Assembly (NCBI RefSeq): GCF_010015445.1
Contig: NC_053120.1
Coordinates: forward strand, 12,293,597-12,357,596
DNA from: Perca fluviatilis
Taxonomy: Eukaryota > Chordata > Actinopteri > Perciformes > Percidae
Length of the DNA: 64,000 nt
Direction: 5' to 3'
Part shown: piece after piece, positions 1 to 12,210 of the stretch
How positions within the stretch are numbered: position 1 is the first letter of the stretch
Layout of the letters: every line of letters begins with the position of its first letter
The notes under the pieces: model-generated
The model's database searches: none
Seen by the model: only the letters and a program-made list of their open reading frames with translations
Told to the model about the DNA's origin: nothing
Translations under genes and position numbers: made by a program

Positions 1-1379
1 TACTGTGTGCGTAGGTGTAATGTAATGGAGCGCCAGCACACAAACAGGCTCACTGCGCACCCAGAGGCATTTGCACTTGCTTTAGACTCAGGCAGACCGT
101 TTTCTTCCAATGATAGCTTTAAGTACATTACTCATTCCTCTTACAACCCTCCAGCCCCCGTCCTTACCTCTGCATACACACACACACTCTCAGAATCACA
201 ATTGACTGCTGGGAAACCATAACTTTACTTCAACCCAAGAGGGATGCAACCAAACTTAATGAAGTCAAAGAGGAAGGATTTTTTAATGTTGTTGCTTTCC
301 TGGCCAGTAACCTATTGACAGACCACCATCCCCACTACAGGCACCTCTCAAAACCTTCTCCTACAGTAGATTTTCATAAAGATTAGCCTCTATTAAAAAA
401 AAAAGATGAAAAACACAAACTGTAATTCTGTGCATATGGTGATCTAAATAACTATTAGCTGCTAGCTACTGCACTAAATATAGCAACAGGTACCTACCTA
501 CCTAGTAAACACAAGCTACTAGCTAAAAGCTGATCTGCTGCACGGCCACTCAACAGTGATCACCTTGTCATTTTATAAGATACCACAATTGTTTATTAAC
601 TAACAACAACACTTCCCATGATGCTCTGGTAGAGAGCCTTTTTCTAGAATTGTGGTCATACTGAACACAAATTTTCGCAGTTTGAAAATGAGAATTTTGA
701 CTGATTTATTCTATCAGTTAAAGCTTTAGTGCGTCACTTTTTGATATTAATAAACGTCCGTTACATTCAAGCCAGTGCCAAATGAGTTGCTACAAAGCTA
801 ATTAAGACTATCACTTCCACACAACTCTCTCTATATTTCTCAGTATGGCTATATTCAGAAGATTGTGGTGTCCGGTGACTTTCCCGCACAGAAGCTCGAG
901 TGGGGGGGATGTGCCGAAGGTTTGTTGCCATTACTTAGAATTCCTCATGGGGGCCACAGAAACTACGCACTAGAGCTTTAAAAAATATATTATTAAAACA
1001 AGTTTTTAAAAAGTATGTTGTGTGGTTAAAAAAAAATAAAAAATACACACAGATACACAGTGTTTCCCACAGATTAGAAAGCAATTTGTGGCGCCTGGGG
1101 TTAAAGAGACGCGTGAGGTTATGGGAGAGCTTAAAACACAACTTGCTCGTGCTAATTTATCACTAGCAAGTTTAGAGTTAGTTTAGTTATAGAATCACTA
1201 TAACCAATGCAATCAACATGCGCACACTTGCAGACGGCATCTTGGATGTTTGTGATCAACTTGTCGCCTCTGGTGACGTAACAGCCAGCTAGCGACAATG
1301 CTTGATGACGTAACCGTAACCAAGTAGTGTCCGATTTCTTAGGGATATGTTTCCTCTCCTAGCCCTTAGCACTCTGCGT

Positions 1380-1435
1380 GTAGGGCCTAGGGTTAGGGAT
1401 AAGACAAAGGGTAAGGGATAAGGGGAGGATTCGGA
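1380..1435 (+). repeat. Degenerate TTAGGG-like G-rich stretch
   Basis: The plus strand has a cluster of TAGGGTTAGGG-like and AAGGGATAAGGGG units lying in a GC-richer island (about 1200-1440). The units are degenerate and few, so this is not a telomere tract. Similar strings occur in dispersed fish repeats, which is the likelier source. Confidence 0.35.
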
Positions 1436-2902
1436 TTCAGCCTTAAGCTATTTTTTTCTGTTAAGCTTGTGGCTCTCACGACTCAAGAAACCTAGTTTGA
1501 GTGAACGACATGAAAAACAACAAGTATCATGATGAGGCCATCTCAAATGGTAATTATGTCATTATCATGCATGGTAAAATGCAGGATTACATGTTTGTGG
1601 AGATGTAATCATCACACTAAATCACAATGACCTATTTTTAATGTATTCCTGGATTCACTACCTCGCAATTATACAATCGGAGTGAATGCAATTATTTTTC
1701 AGACAGGCATTCAGAATGTGTGCATGTCTGTGTGTTGTGTGTGCATGAGGGGGTGGGGTGGAATGTATTTGTAAGATTTAAGACTGGAGCCACAAGGATA
1801 TAGTGATGGCCATGTCACATTCTACATTTAATGGCTGACATAATGAATTATGAAATGTTTTTTGACCAATGGCATCCATAATACACGTTATGTCAATACA
1901 CACTCATACATGTATATAGAGACGTGCAGGGACATTCATCTGACACCACCTGCACACACACATACATAGGCACACAATCTACTGTGATTGCTGGTGAGGC
2001 AATATTCAAGTATAAGCTGCTGTCAGATGGAATAGTGATTGAGCTATTGAAATATCCTGTTCTATTCAGTGTGCGTGCGTGTGTGCATTAGCAAATCCCA
2101 TCCCATATCCCTCCCTGGTGTATACCAATCGTGTTACACAGAGAGTTTCAGTCTCTCAGTGAATTTTGTGCCATTTTTCTCCTCATCTAAGCTGTCATTT
2201 CACTTGGATTCCCCAGTCTGTATTGTCACGCTACATTGAGGTCCTTTCTTCTGTGGCTTTTCACACTCAGTTTGACATGTTTTTACTCTGAGCAAAGACA
2301 ATCTAACCAGTATAGGTGAAAAGAAAGTCTCTATTTGCACTGAGCCTGTTTTGAGGTGTGAGAAATGTGTGAAGAGTTGAGTTGCTTGGAATGAGTTTTG
2401 CAGGTGATGTGAACTGTTTAGTTCAGGTGACTGTTGGTAGTGCAGACTGTAGTTTGAGTTTTGCATACGTGGCTTCAGTTGTGCCCACTGTCGTTTAGCA
2501 ATCAAAAAAACAGTTTTATTTTATTAATTTTAGTGATGCACTTGCAAACTGGGGTCACAAAGCAAAGCAAGTGCTAAATCTGGTGTGAATCTATATTTGG
2601 TTTACCCGGATTTGGGCAAGGGTTTGAGCAATTTATTGATATTTTATGAATTATAGGTCAATTTTTGTCCTTTTTTGATATGTTGAGATTTTATTTTTGT
2701 AAAATGTCATGTCCAAAAAAGATGTAACCTACTTCATAAGAGCGCAGTTTGCTGGGAAACCATAAACCCAAAAATAGTTTTAAACTGGATTTTTCTCCAA
2801 ACAATTTTGATATCACCAGCGACCACATGATTTATGAGTACATGGTGTCATCCCTGATTATTGATTTGAGAAAAGCTTACACAAACATCAACAACAACTA
2901 CT

Positions 2903-2930
2903 TGACTATAGCTGACTTGAGCTATAGTCA
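2903..2930. repeat. Small perfect inverted repeat (11-bp stem, 6-nt loop)
   Basis: TGACTATAGCT at 2903-2913 is the exact reverse complement of 2920-2930. No poly-T tract, gene or known element adjoins it, so no function is assigned. Confidence 0.5.
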
Positions 2931-3612
2931 GCTATAATATGCGCACCCATATATATGACGGAAGCTTCAGGTTATTGCAAATCCAAAACCACATTAACAG
3001 CTCATCTTTCATCTCTGCAGGTATATTCACATCTGCATCTCTTTACTCTTTTTATTCTTTCAGCATTTTCGGCTTTGCTGGCTAAGGTAAAAATCATTGA
3101 AAACCGAGTTATGTACAAACTAATCACAACATTTGAGAAACAAAAAGATAAAATGAGTCGCTCACTGCATCAGCACGCATCAATTTGAATCCCTGAGGAC
3201 TTGGCTTTGTTTCATGAAGAGAAGTTGGCAGATTTCACTGAGGCAAATGCTGCATAGTGTCAGGTAATGTTGGGTAATATAATTGTTCTGGTATTACACA
3301 GTGTTTCTAGTTAATGTGCAGTGTGTAATAAAGTACCATATTTATTTTTTCACTTTTTTTAGCATGAAAGATGATTGACATGTTACATGACGCTTTCCCA
3401 CCAATGCTTCGAACATGTAGTGTCAACTATGTGCCTGGTAAACCCCATTTGGCTGAACTGTTGAAAAGTGAATTTCTTCTGAAGCTGCCTTCTGTTTGTC
3501 AGTGATAAATCTATTCTGAATTTCATCTCTCCTCACTGTCTGTCTATCTATTCCATTAGGAAAAGAGAATCGCTTTTATGTTACAGCAAGTCAAAGAGCT
3601 GAGGGCTTAGGG

Positions 3613-3749
<137 letters not shown>

Positions 3750-4368
3750 GCGTGCATTTTGCCATCCTCCCGCGCTCATTCTTCAAAAGTCTAATGTAGC
3801 CAAAGCACTGATAAACAGTTGGTGAGAGCCCTGGAGAGGGACTGCTTGTCAAGTCATCTATGTCTGTCTTCACACAGACACACACACAAACTGGGGGCCC
3901 CACTGGTCCTCCTGCAGAATGTTTTCCATCAAAAGTATGATCTAAAACTGCATCTCCTCCCTTTTGTCTTCCTGCACAGCTCCTCAGAGTTTAGTCCCCT
4001 TCTAAGTGGCAGGCTAACATTTCTAGACCTGCGCAACACACAACCATAGTTACGGATTTGATGATGCCAACGCCTCTGGTACTTTTCTTCATCTGATGGT
4101 TTGCTGTTTTAATGATATCAAGGGTAATGGGCCTCATACATACTAGCAAATGCTACATTAGCTAACTGTCCAGATGTGTCTGTTCGCCTTGGAGCTGTGG
4201 AGTGCAAGAAAATGATAGTAATTTCAATGTTACTTTTATGCAGTTTAATATTGTCAGTCTGCAATTTTGTTTGTTGGTACCCCTAAAAAAAGGTGTTATC
4301 ACGTAATTGCACACTGGTTTTACCTTTTTAAAATTTTTACTTCCGGTACATCTCCAGTATGTGTGGAG

Positions 4369-4973
4369 GTGGTGAAGTAGCCTGGCTCCGCCCTCCTACG
4401 TACTTCCGCTCAATTTTCATTTTCCTTCAGTATGTCGTCTGGGTTTGCGGTATATTCGTGGGTTTTCTCCGGCCAATCTTTACCTGTCCAATCAGCGAAC
4501 AGAGGGAGTGGCTGAGAACGATGACGTTGAGGTTGTGCGCTAGTTTAAGTTGAAGTTCCGTAATAGCGGCAGAGAAAGATGCGAGCGAAGCCATTCAGTC
4601 CATTGTGGCAACGCTCCCGAATATCCAGAAGTTAAAGCCCGAGCAAGAACAATCTTTGCTGAGTTTTCTTGGTGACCATGATGTTGTGGCCCTCCTCCCC
4701 ACGGGGTTCAGGAAAAGTTAGATTTTCCAGCTCGCTCCGTTAGTGGTGAAGGAGTTGGCTAAGGCAAACACTAGCGATGCTAAGCCGACATCAGGACCAA
4801 ACGTTAGCGATTGGTTATGGCAGATCCAGAGTGGCTCTGGGCAGATCCAATTGTTTTAAACTTCAACAGAGTACCCGGCTTCAAGGAAGTTAACACTTGT
4901 CAACGAAGAGTGGCCAGACTCTCTGTACAAATGAAATGTACGAGAGTCTGGTAGGACCAGGCTAGTGGTGAAG
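4369..4973. mobile_element. Non-autonomous DNA transposon with 9-bp target duplication
   Basis: The element proper is 4378-4964 (587 bp). It begins TAGCCTGG and ends CCAGGCTA, so the 8-bp termini are exact inverted repeats. It is flanked on both sides by GTGGTGAAG (4369-4377 and 4965-4973), a perfect 9-bp direct repeat expected of a target-site duplication. The middle carries a degraded helicase-like coding piece (listed separately). A second, inverted copy of the same family lies at about 60262-61600. The superfamily is not assigned: a 9-bp duplication is seen in several cut-and-paste groups. Confidence 0.85.
4586..4800 (+). pseudogene. RecQ-type helicase N-terminal fragment inside transposon
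   Basis: Translation in the plus direction gives ASEAIQSIVATLPNIQKLKP, then EQEQSLLSFLGDHDVVALLP, then TGFRKS followed by a stop and IFQLAPL. The order Q motif-like EQEQ, ALLPTGF-KS (a Walker A relative in which Gly is replaced by Arg) and Q-L-P resembles motifs 0 and I of RecQ-family helicases. The in-frame stop and the missing remainder show it is non-functional. The inverted copy near 60434-60640 keeps an ATG and the same peptide start but has a deletion across the Walker A region. It is probably the captured or residual first coding exon of an autonomous relative. Confidence 0.6.
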
Positions 4974-5039
4974 GGGGTCAGCCGTCATTAGTAAGATCCT
5001 GACAGAGAGCTTGCTTGCTATTTAGGGAACATTGTTTCA

Positions 5040-5615
5040 ATTCAATTCAATTTTATTTATAGTATCAAATCACAACAAGAGTTATCTTGAGACACTTTAC
5101 AGATAGAGTAGGTCTAGACCACACTCTATAATTTACAAAGCCCCAACAATTACAGTAATTCCCCCAAGAGCAAGCATTAGCAGTGGCTATTGCGACAGTG
5201 GTGAGGAAAAACTCCCCTTTAGGAAGAAACCTCGGCAGACCCAGACTCTTGGTAGGCGGGTGTGATGAACAGTGGCAATAATAGTCATAATAAAGATAAT
5301 GGAACAGTGACTACAATGGTAGTTGTAGTAGTTCATGTCATAGCCGGGCACAGCAGGGCGTTACAAGATGCAGCGTGGTACAGCAGAGCGTGGGTGGATG
5401 CAGTAGATGCGGCGCGATGCAGCAGGACGCAGCCGGACACAGCAGGGCGTAGCAGGGTGTAGCAGGTCCACAGCGACAGCCTCACCCAGGACCCAGATCT
5501 TGGTGCCACGGAATATTCTGGGCAAAAAAGAAACAAATGGGCTCCAGGGAGTAAACTCCCCAGAGCTAGGTTAGTAACAAGCATTTCTGGGACAAGGATG
5601 CACACAAAAGGAAAG
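5040..5615 (+). repeat. Dispersed teleost repeat
   Basis: The start, around TTCAATTCAATTTTATTTAT, followed by AGAGTAGGTCTAGACCACAC and GGAAGAAACCTCGGCAGACC, is a combination I recognise as a high-copy interspersed repeat in perciform fishes. An imperfect GCAGCAGGRCG-type minisatellite (about 5350-5465) lies inside it. I cannot name its class from sequence alone, and the 3' limit is approximate. Confidence 0.6.
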
Positions 5616-5712
5616 AAATGTTTAATTGCGTCTTTAGTTCTAATTTGTCAGTTGCACGAAGAGGATTGTCTTCTAGTGCCCAAACTGACAAAAAGTAATA
5701 ATCATTTGTACA

Positions 5713-5754
5713 AATGTATGAATATGTGATGTATCCATCACATATTCATACATT
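5713..5754. repeat. Perfect hairpin, 19-bp stem with 4-nt loop
   Basis: 5713-5731 is the exact reverse complement of 5736-5754, with TATC between. The stem is AT-rich (ATGTATGAATATGTGATG). It could be a short palindromic transposon relic or a cruciform-prone site; no hairpin RNA is claimed. Confidence 0.75.
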
Positions 5755-6720
5755 CATACAGTCCCTCTCTGTTTTTGTTAATACAGGAGCACTTTTGTTG
5801 AAAGTGGCATTTAGTTTGTTCAGATAAAATAGAGTTTGTTTGGTTTTCGAGTCCATGACATTTTGCCTTTGTTTTGGTTAGGGGGATCCTGCTTTATCAT
5901 GTTAGGTTTTCAATGGAGAATGGAGTGTGCAAAGTGACAGGTCTTGCAACAACACCGGTCTCAAGTTACCCTCAAACCAGCAGAACTATGAGAAACTCCT
6001 CGGTCTGGTGGCCTTTCTAGCTCCATGTGAAATAATCTTTTGAGGCGCTGGGTACTCATCATGCACAGCTTTGATGAAAACGCGCACTGAAGTGTTGGAT
6101 GCGGTTTGGGCTGCTATTTTAATAAATGGTGAATAATTTAACTGAAATTGTTCCTCCTCTTTTGGAATTTTTTTATCCTCCCATCAGTCCTCATGAATAT
6201 AGATAGTGATTTGTTGACAATTACCCTTGTGTATCTGACAGTACAAGGCATGCTTGACTCAACACAGATTTGTTTTTTATTGATGCTCGCGTGTGAAGGA
6301 TAAGGCATACATATTGATATTTCACAGAGTAGATGAACATGTCGCTTGTCTACTTTAGGGCCCATTAAGCCTACTCTCCACTAAAATGCCCTTAGCTTAC
6401 TATCTGTTTTTTAGCTGATTGTAGAGCAGACATGTTTCTGCTTTTGGTTAAATGCAGCATTTTACACACTGCTGTGAAGTAAATGTTTTATTTCCATTTC
6501 TGGTTGTTAGAGCTGATCTGTGATATTCAGCTTGCTTTTCTGCAAGCACACCTGGTGAACTAAGGTTTGTGACAAGCGTATTCATGTGGGCGAAAATGTG
6601 TGTATGCTTGTGCACACCACTACATGCTCCCCCGCCACGGCTCAGTGGCCGACATGTTAGACCAGAGTCTGATTGAATTCCACGCTCCAGAAACATTAAA
6701 CCTAGTGACTCATAGACAGA

Positions 6721-6923
6721 GGTGTGTGTGCGTGTGTGTTTGTATATGTAACGTGTTTCTGCATTACATGTGTTTGAATGCATATCTTAGCACAAATTGA
6801 TCAGGTTGAAATCTCTACCTCTACATGTGTTTATATGCCTCTTTTTAAGTGTGTTCGGTCAAGATAGCATATATTTTCGTTTTTGTGTGTCTGTGTATGT
6901 CTGTGTGTGTGTGTGTGCGCGCG
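6721..6923. repeat. Imperfect (TG)n stretches
   Basis: Short interrupted TG runs at 6722-6740 and 6890-6920 flank ordinary AT-rich sequence. Confidence 0.8.
6841..6874 (+). repeat. 34-bp arm of a distant perfect inverted repeat
   Basis: This unique-looking 34-mer is exactly reverse-complementary to 8041-8074, 1.17 kb downstream, where the copy interrupts a SINE. See the finding on templated insertion. Confidence 0.85.
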
Positions 6924-7881
6924 CTTTAGACCAGTCCATGCTGGAAGGGAGTTCAATTGTCCTTTAGATCAAGGCTGATGATCTGTGCCCTATCTTCCTG
7001 CTCCATCTATTAGCTGTCCATTGGAAGGTCTGGAGATGGATGGATAGAAAGCTTCAACCACGAGTTAAACACAATCACCTGCAGGTGGAGAAGGTTACCG
7101 TCAAGCTGTCACAGTTACAGCTGTAATCAGTTACAGATTACTGATCACCTATTTAAAATTGTAATTGGTAGAACAATCCATGTGGATGGATGTCTTTAAT
7201 TAACAGTCCACTGTCGATCTTTGTAACACTTATTCCTCTCGACGCTTCTATCTTCTTTTTTTGGTTAAATTTAGTTGGATTTCTGAGCCATCTATTATAA
7301 TCAACTTAAACAAGTTACTGATTAATTAGGTCTGGCAATGCAAGACTTCTGATTGATTAATTTGCAATTCCTCTATAACATGTATTCCAATTACAGAATT
7401 TGTTGACTGTAATCCCACTATATACCTATTCTATTACCTGTCACAGCTGACCATCTATTATCTCTGCCGTTATCTGCTATTAAATCTGCCTGCCTGCTGT
7501 TCTCGGGATGGGTCCTATTTGGTGAGAGAAGACATTTCTACTCTCAAATCTATCAATGGATCTACCGCCCCATGTGCTCTTCTGAGCACCTGTCTCCTAT
7601 CCCATCTATTCCTTCTCTCTTTCTGAGGATTGGTTTTGGCCAGTGTTAGCCAAGAGACCACCTTCACTCGACCAAAGTCTTCTTGGCGTGTGTCAGCTTT
7701 GACGTAGACAGGTGATAGGATCAAGGAATTGAAGTAATACACAGCTAAACAGACCATATGCTCTGTGTGAAGTTCACCCTAAAAAATAGCAAATACCAGA
7801 ACATAATGTTTCAGGGTTGATACATGTTAAGTTTAGCATTTTATGTCAATCAAATCACTATTGGAAGCAATAAGGCACATT

Positions 7882-8195
7882 TAGGAGCGGCTGTGGCTAA
7901 GTGGTAGCGAGGTCGCCTGCCAACCGGAAGGTTGGTGGTTCAATCCCTGGCCCTGCAGTTCCATGCCGAAGTGTCCTTGGGCAAGACACTGAACCCCGAG
8001 TTGCCCCCGATGCTGCGCCATGTGTGTGAATGTTTACCTGATATATGCTATCTTGACCGAACACACTTAAAAAGGTGCAGCCTTGGCCACAGTGTGTGAA
8101 TGTGTGTGAATGTTGAGTGGTTCCTGTACTATGTTAAAGCGCTTTGAGTAGTCGTTAAGACTAGAAAATATAAAAACAGTCCATTTACATTTTCC
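7882..8195 (+). mobile_element. tRNA-derived SINE, with internal foreign insert
   Basis: A pol III promoter pair is visible: an A-box-like TGGCTAAGTGG near 7898 and a B-box-like GGTTCAATCCC near 7938. The body has the TGTCCTTGGGCAAGACACT and AAAGCGCTTTGAGTAGTCG strings typical of a widespread teleost SINE, and it ends CAGTCCATTTACATTTT. Positions 8041-8074 are not typical of the family and duplicate, inverted, sequence from 6841-6874. Boundaries are approximate; no clean target duplication could be fixed. Confidence 0.8.
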
Positions 8196-9601
8196 CATCT
8201 TAACTCTTCTGCACAGTGTTTTTACATTGTCAACTGTCTGATTTCAAAGGAAATCTTCCAAATTACTTAACAGGACTAAGGGAAATTCCTTTATGGCAAA
8301 AAGATTTTACTGATTACGATTATACTGTTTTATCCAGCACAAACATCACTAAAACATAGAGTTTCTTAGAAGAAGTAAAAGGCTTTACAAAAAATGTCTG
8401 GTTTAGTGAACGCACGGGAAAAAATAACTTACAAAAATAACTTATCCCAATATGACTTTTGTTTACCTATGTGTATACTGCTGCTTCATGTTTACATACC
8501 AGGCTTCAGTATTCTGTTATCATCTTGACAGAAACAAAGAAAATAGCTGAAATGGGATCTGGGGATAGGGGGAATACACCCAAAGAAGAAAACAAAGATG
8601 CCTTCCCAAACCTCTTGTAACTCTTGTAAGATGTTGTGGTAGAATGGGTTTAATACAGTCTGTGTTATTGTGAATTTCAAACTCAAGCTAAAGTTGTTGT
8701 TCTCCATGAGACATAAATTCAATGAACTGCAAGGCACCTGCTGTTGCTGCAGTGGAAATAAAGCTATCGAGAGCAAACTATCTTTTTTGTAGCTCAATAT
8801 CCCAGTGGGAACCACACTAACAAGCTTCTTAACCCAGCTTGGCTGTTTGTAGCCAACACACCTGGCCGACCAAACATTCTGCTTTTAATGAAAAACTCTA
8901 TAAAGCACAAAAAGCAAAGGTGTTTTGTCTTACTAGCAACACATCATCATCCTCTGGGATGAAGCAAAATATGTTTATAATTTTCATGAACAAAAAGCCT
9001 CTTGCTGTTTGTATAGAAAGTTTTCAAAATAATCACTTTATAACTTTACCCAGTTTTTGTTTGCACAAACACCCTACGTGACCCCCAAACCACCTGAGCG
9101 TGTGCCGGGATGCTGCTGATGTTGTTTATGTACTCATGTTAATTAAATCACTGAGATCTGAGTGGGGAGGATTAGCATGCTAGCAGTAATAGCTAGCAGG
9201 AAATCCAATAGCCTATTATCATAATGAGTCCCTTTGGCACACTGTGTGGGTAGGTAACAGAGAGAGAGAAAGTGAAACAGTTGTGTCGGTCGCCTAGAGA
9301 AGGGAGTAACATCAAAGGACAAGTGTTTTTTTTTTTTCTCGCAGAATACATGATTCAAATTGATTTGTCTAACATGGCTGGAATTAGATACTGTAACTGC
9401 TGGGATATGACAAACATGCAGTTTGCCAGCAAAACACAACAGCACACCTTCACAGATGCATAAACCGTTTAAATACTATTCATCATAGTTTCATCATATC
9501 CCAGAAGTCTCGAGATACTGTAGGAAAATAAATAAGCAGATGCACCAACAATCATGCACGTAAATATATACAGTCTCCAGGTATTTCTGTACAAACATTC
9601 C

Positions 9602-9629
<28 letters not shown>
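9602..9629. repeat. (CA)n microsatellite
   Basis: Fourteen or so CA units; ordinary intronic microsatellite. Confidence 0.95.
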
Positions 9630-9633
<4 letters not shown>

Positions 9634-10155
9634 CTCGTGGAGGGGGTTCTGCACTGCGGCAGGCACCTGCCACTGTGCCCCCACTATGTTCATTATGCAC
9701 CTGCTCTACATACTGGACTTCTGCTGCACATATGCTCTCGGCCTTGTGCTTAATATGGTATGTTTCAGTGTAATACTGGTTTCATTCATTGTTCAAAGAG
9801 TTGAGATTTTGTGGTTGAAGCTGAGAAAATATTTATTTACTTTTACATTTAATAATGCATAATATGTGATTTTCCCATGAGGCAAGTTTACCTGTTTTAG
9901 TTTTTTTCCCCCTTTTATCATATTTAGCATATCCTCTTTGTTCCTGTGATGTGGGCTTTAAAGAAGAGTTCCTCAGCACCATGCACAGTCACCAATTTGA
10001 CTTTAGATCAAACTTTTTCTTTTACTCTCACTAGACAGCAAAGGCCCCAGAGCAAATAAGGAACATCTGGAATTGCCCTCTGCTCATTAACTCTAAATTT
10101 GAATAACATTGTCTTTCATTCCATCTCCAGAGAGAGGAGGGGGAGAGACATATTG

Positions 10156-10198
10156 CTGCATATATTCCCTCTCCCTCAAGGAGTTTGAATATATGCAG
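10156..10198. repeat. Perfect 12-bp inverted repeat upstream of exon 5
   Basis: CTGCATATATTC at 10156-10167 is exactly reverse-complementary to 10187-10198, with a 19-nt pyrimidine/purine-mixed loop. It lies 256 bp before the exon 5 acceptor. No function is inferred. Confidence 0.5.
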
Positions 10199-10453
10199 TG
10201 ATAAGGTATCTGTCCTCTAACTCACATTTTCTCTCATTGGCTCCCATGTGCACTAGCGCCTGCTTTCAAATTGAGTTCAAGTGGATGACTTTATATGACA
10301 GCTCAATTAAGTGTTAAATTCACTGTATGTAAAAAAATATTTTATATGATGAGATTAATAGTAGATTATATATAATCAATGCTGATAAGAAAATGAAAGA
10401 AACGTTGTCTCTCCGAATGATGACCTTTCCTATTATCCACTTTTGTCCTGCAG

Positions 10454-10828
10454 ATGCCAAGGCCTGCCCCTCCAAAGATTTCCAGTGTCGTAATGGGAAG
10501 TGCGTGGCACCAATCTTTGTGTGTGATGGAGACGACGACTGTGGGGATGCCAGCGATGAAGAGAAGTGCACGGCTCCCACTTGCGGCCAGCACGAGTTCC
10601 GCTGCAATGACTCTGAGTGCATCCCCGCCTTGTGGAGTTGCGACGGCGACCCGGACTGCAAGGACAAGTCAGACGAGTCCATGGAACGCTGCAGCCGAAG
10701 GACCGAGCCCCAGAAACCTCGCTGCCCAGTGGGCGAGTTCCAGTGTGGGAGTGGGGAGTGTGTCCACATGAATTGGAAGTGTGATGGAGACGCAGACTGC
10801 AAGGATAAATCGGATGAAGCAAACTGTC
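10454..10828 (+). CDS. lrp8: lrp8 exon 5: LDL-receptor class A repeats 4-6
   Basis: A 375-bp exon, phase 1 at both ends, between TTTTGTCCTGCAG and GTAAGT. It encodes three LA modules, each with six cysteines and the acidic Ca2+-binding end: [16 protein letters not shown] (LA4), [18 protein letters not shown] (LA5) and [16 protein letters not shown] (LA6). A longer linker, [10 protein letters not shown], separates LA5 and LA6, as in other LDL-receptor family members. The fusion of LA4-6 into one exon is the VLDLR/LRP8 pattern (LA3-5 in LDLR). LA repeats form the ligand-binding region for Reelin and apoE outside the cell. Several opposite-strand open frames over this exon are shadows. The exon codes from its second base, completing a codon begun upstream of the window's exons. 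Confidence 0.97.
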
Positions 10829-11587
10829 GTAAGTCATCTGTGTATTTATTGTATTTATGTGGCGGGACTGGATGAGTGGGTGGATAAGTAAGTGTGTAAA
10901 TGAGCGTGTAACTGAATGGACTAATAAAGGATAATGTCTGAAGAAACCAAATTTATCCTATCAGCAACAATTTTCTGTGTAGCCACAGCGTGATAAAGCA
11001 TTTCCCCAGCGCCATAGAACTCCAATGTTGTTGTTTTCCAAAGACTATAAAAAACAATCCATTAAAGAGTCCATTGACATATTCCTTAATTAAAGTCCTG
11101 ACGTCACTGCACATGCTCAGGGACACAGTTTTGCCTGTAATTTACATTTGCAGTGTTCATTTTAATGAATGAATATGTCATCCAATTGCAATGTTATGGT
11201 TCTTTTATGTAATTTGTTCCATGGCACAAAGGCTACACGCAGTACGTGTTTGGAGGGTAAATGTATTCTTGGCTGAGCTTATTTAAAATTCATTTTATGA
11301 TAAATGTAAAAAGTGTAAAGCAGCCATAGGCTTTAATTAAGGCGATTCATGCATACCAACAATAATGCATGTTGGGTTGTGGAACAATGGTTATTATGTG
11401 TGTGGCTCACCACTACTACAGGAATATACTTCAAAGGCTGACATGCTGTGTTGTGAACGAAGTCTATGAGACAAATCATGTGCCACCAAATGATTGGATG
11501 GAAGGATCAATGCTAACTTTATCATGAGGATGCATGAGTGTGTTGCCATGCAACCATCTGATCCGTGGAAGCAGAAGGAGAACATAT

Positions 11588-11590
<3 letters not shown>

Positions 11591-11673
<83 letters not shown>
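11591..11673. repeat. (TG)n microsatellite
   Basis: 83 bp of uninterrupted TG. Confidence 0.97.
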
Positions 11674-11675
<2 letters not shown>

Positions 11676-11829
11676 TCTTCACACACCCACACACCACTCA
11701 GGGAGATGACAGCAGCCTCGCACATATGACATGATACAAGCACACTGCACTGCAACACACTCACACAAACATGAACTTTCACAAGACTCAGGCAGAAGCA
11801 AGTGCTGTAAAAGACAACTAGAGCTAGAT

Positions 11830-12210
11830 AGATGACTAACTCCGATTCTCCACCGGGCGCGTCTGTGCTGCGTTCCGGTTTTCTTCCGTCCTGCGGAGCG
11901 CGCCATACCACACCGGGAGCGTCTCAGATGCGAAGCGTCTTGCAGACTCTTGCATATTATATTGTCTCCACAAGTACTTTACAGAACAATCACGTGTTTA
12001 TTAGCTAGTATCTACCTTTCACTCCAAGCACTCCTGGAATTGAACTCCATGCCTTCTCTTTTCTGGCGTTGTCCTTAAAAAAATTATCCGTGGTGTCTAT
12101 TATGTTTTTCAACCGCCAAGGTGAATCTCTCGTTGTACGAGGTGTTGTAAAGGAGACATAAATGATATTGGGGGTGGGTGGGGGGGGGGGATAGTCTTGC
12201 TGTTTCACTT
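11830..12210 (-). mobile_element. Probable DNA-transposon fragment with MADF-like peptide
   Basis: The minus strand around 12020-12110 encodes NFFKDNARKEKAWSSIPGVLGV, broken here as NFFKDNARKEKAW plus SSIPGVLGV. The KDNxRKEKAWxxIxxxLG pattern resembles the middle of a MADF/Myb-SANT-like domain, such as the accessory protein of PIF/Harbinger transposons. The neighbouring GC-rich island (11850-11930) looks unlike its surroundings. No terminal repeats were identified, so class and limits are tentative. Confidence 0.35.

Noticed and set aside
5333..5605. Cys/Ala-rich open frames over the GCAGCAGG minisatellite
   Set aside because: Part of a dispersed repeat with irregular minisatellite; no domain and no splice context.
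10320..10802. 160-residue minus-strand open frame
   Set aside because: It is antisense to lrp8 exon 5 (LA4-6), whose plus strand has the full cysteine pattern and splice sites.
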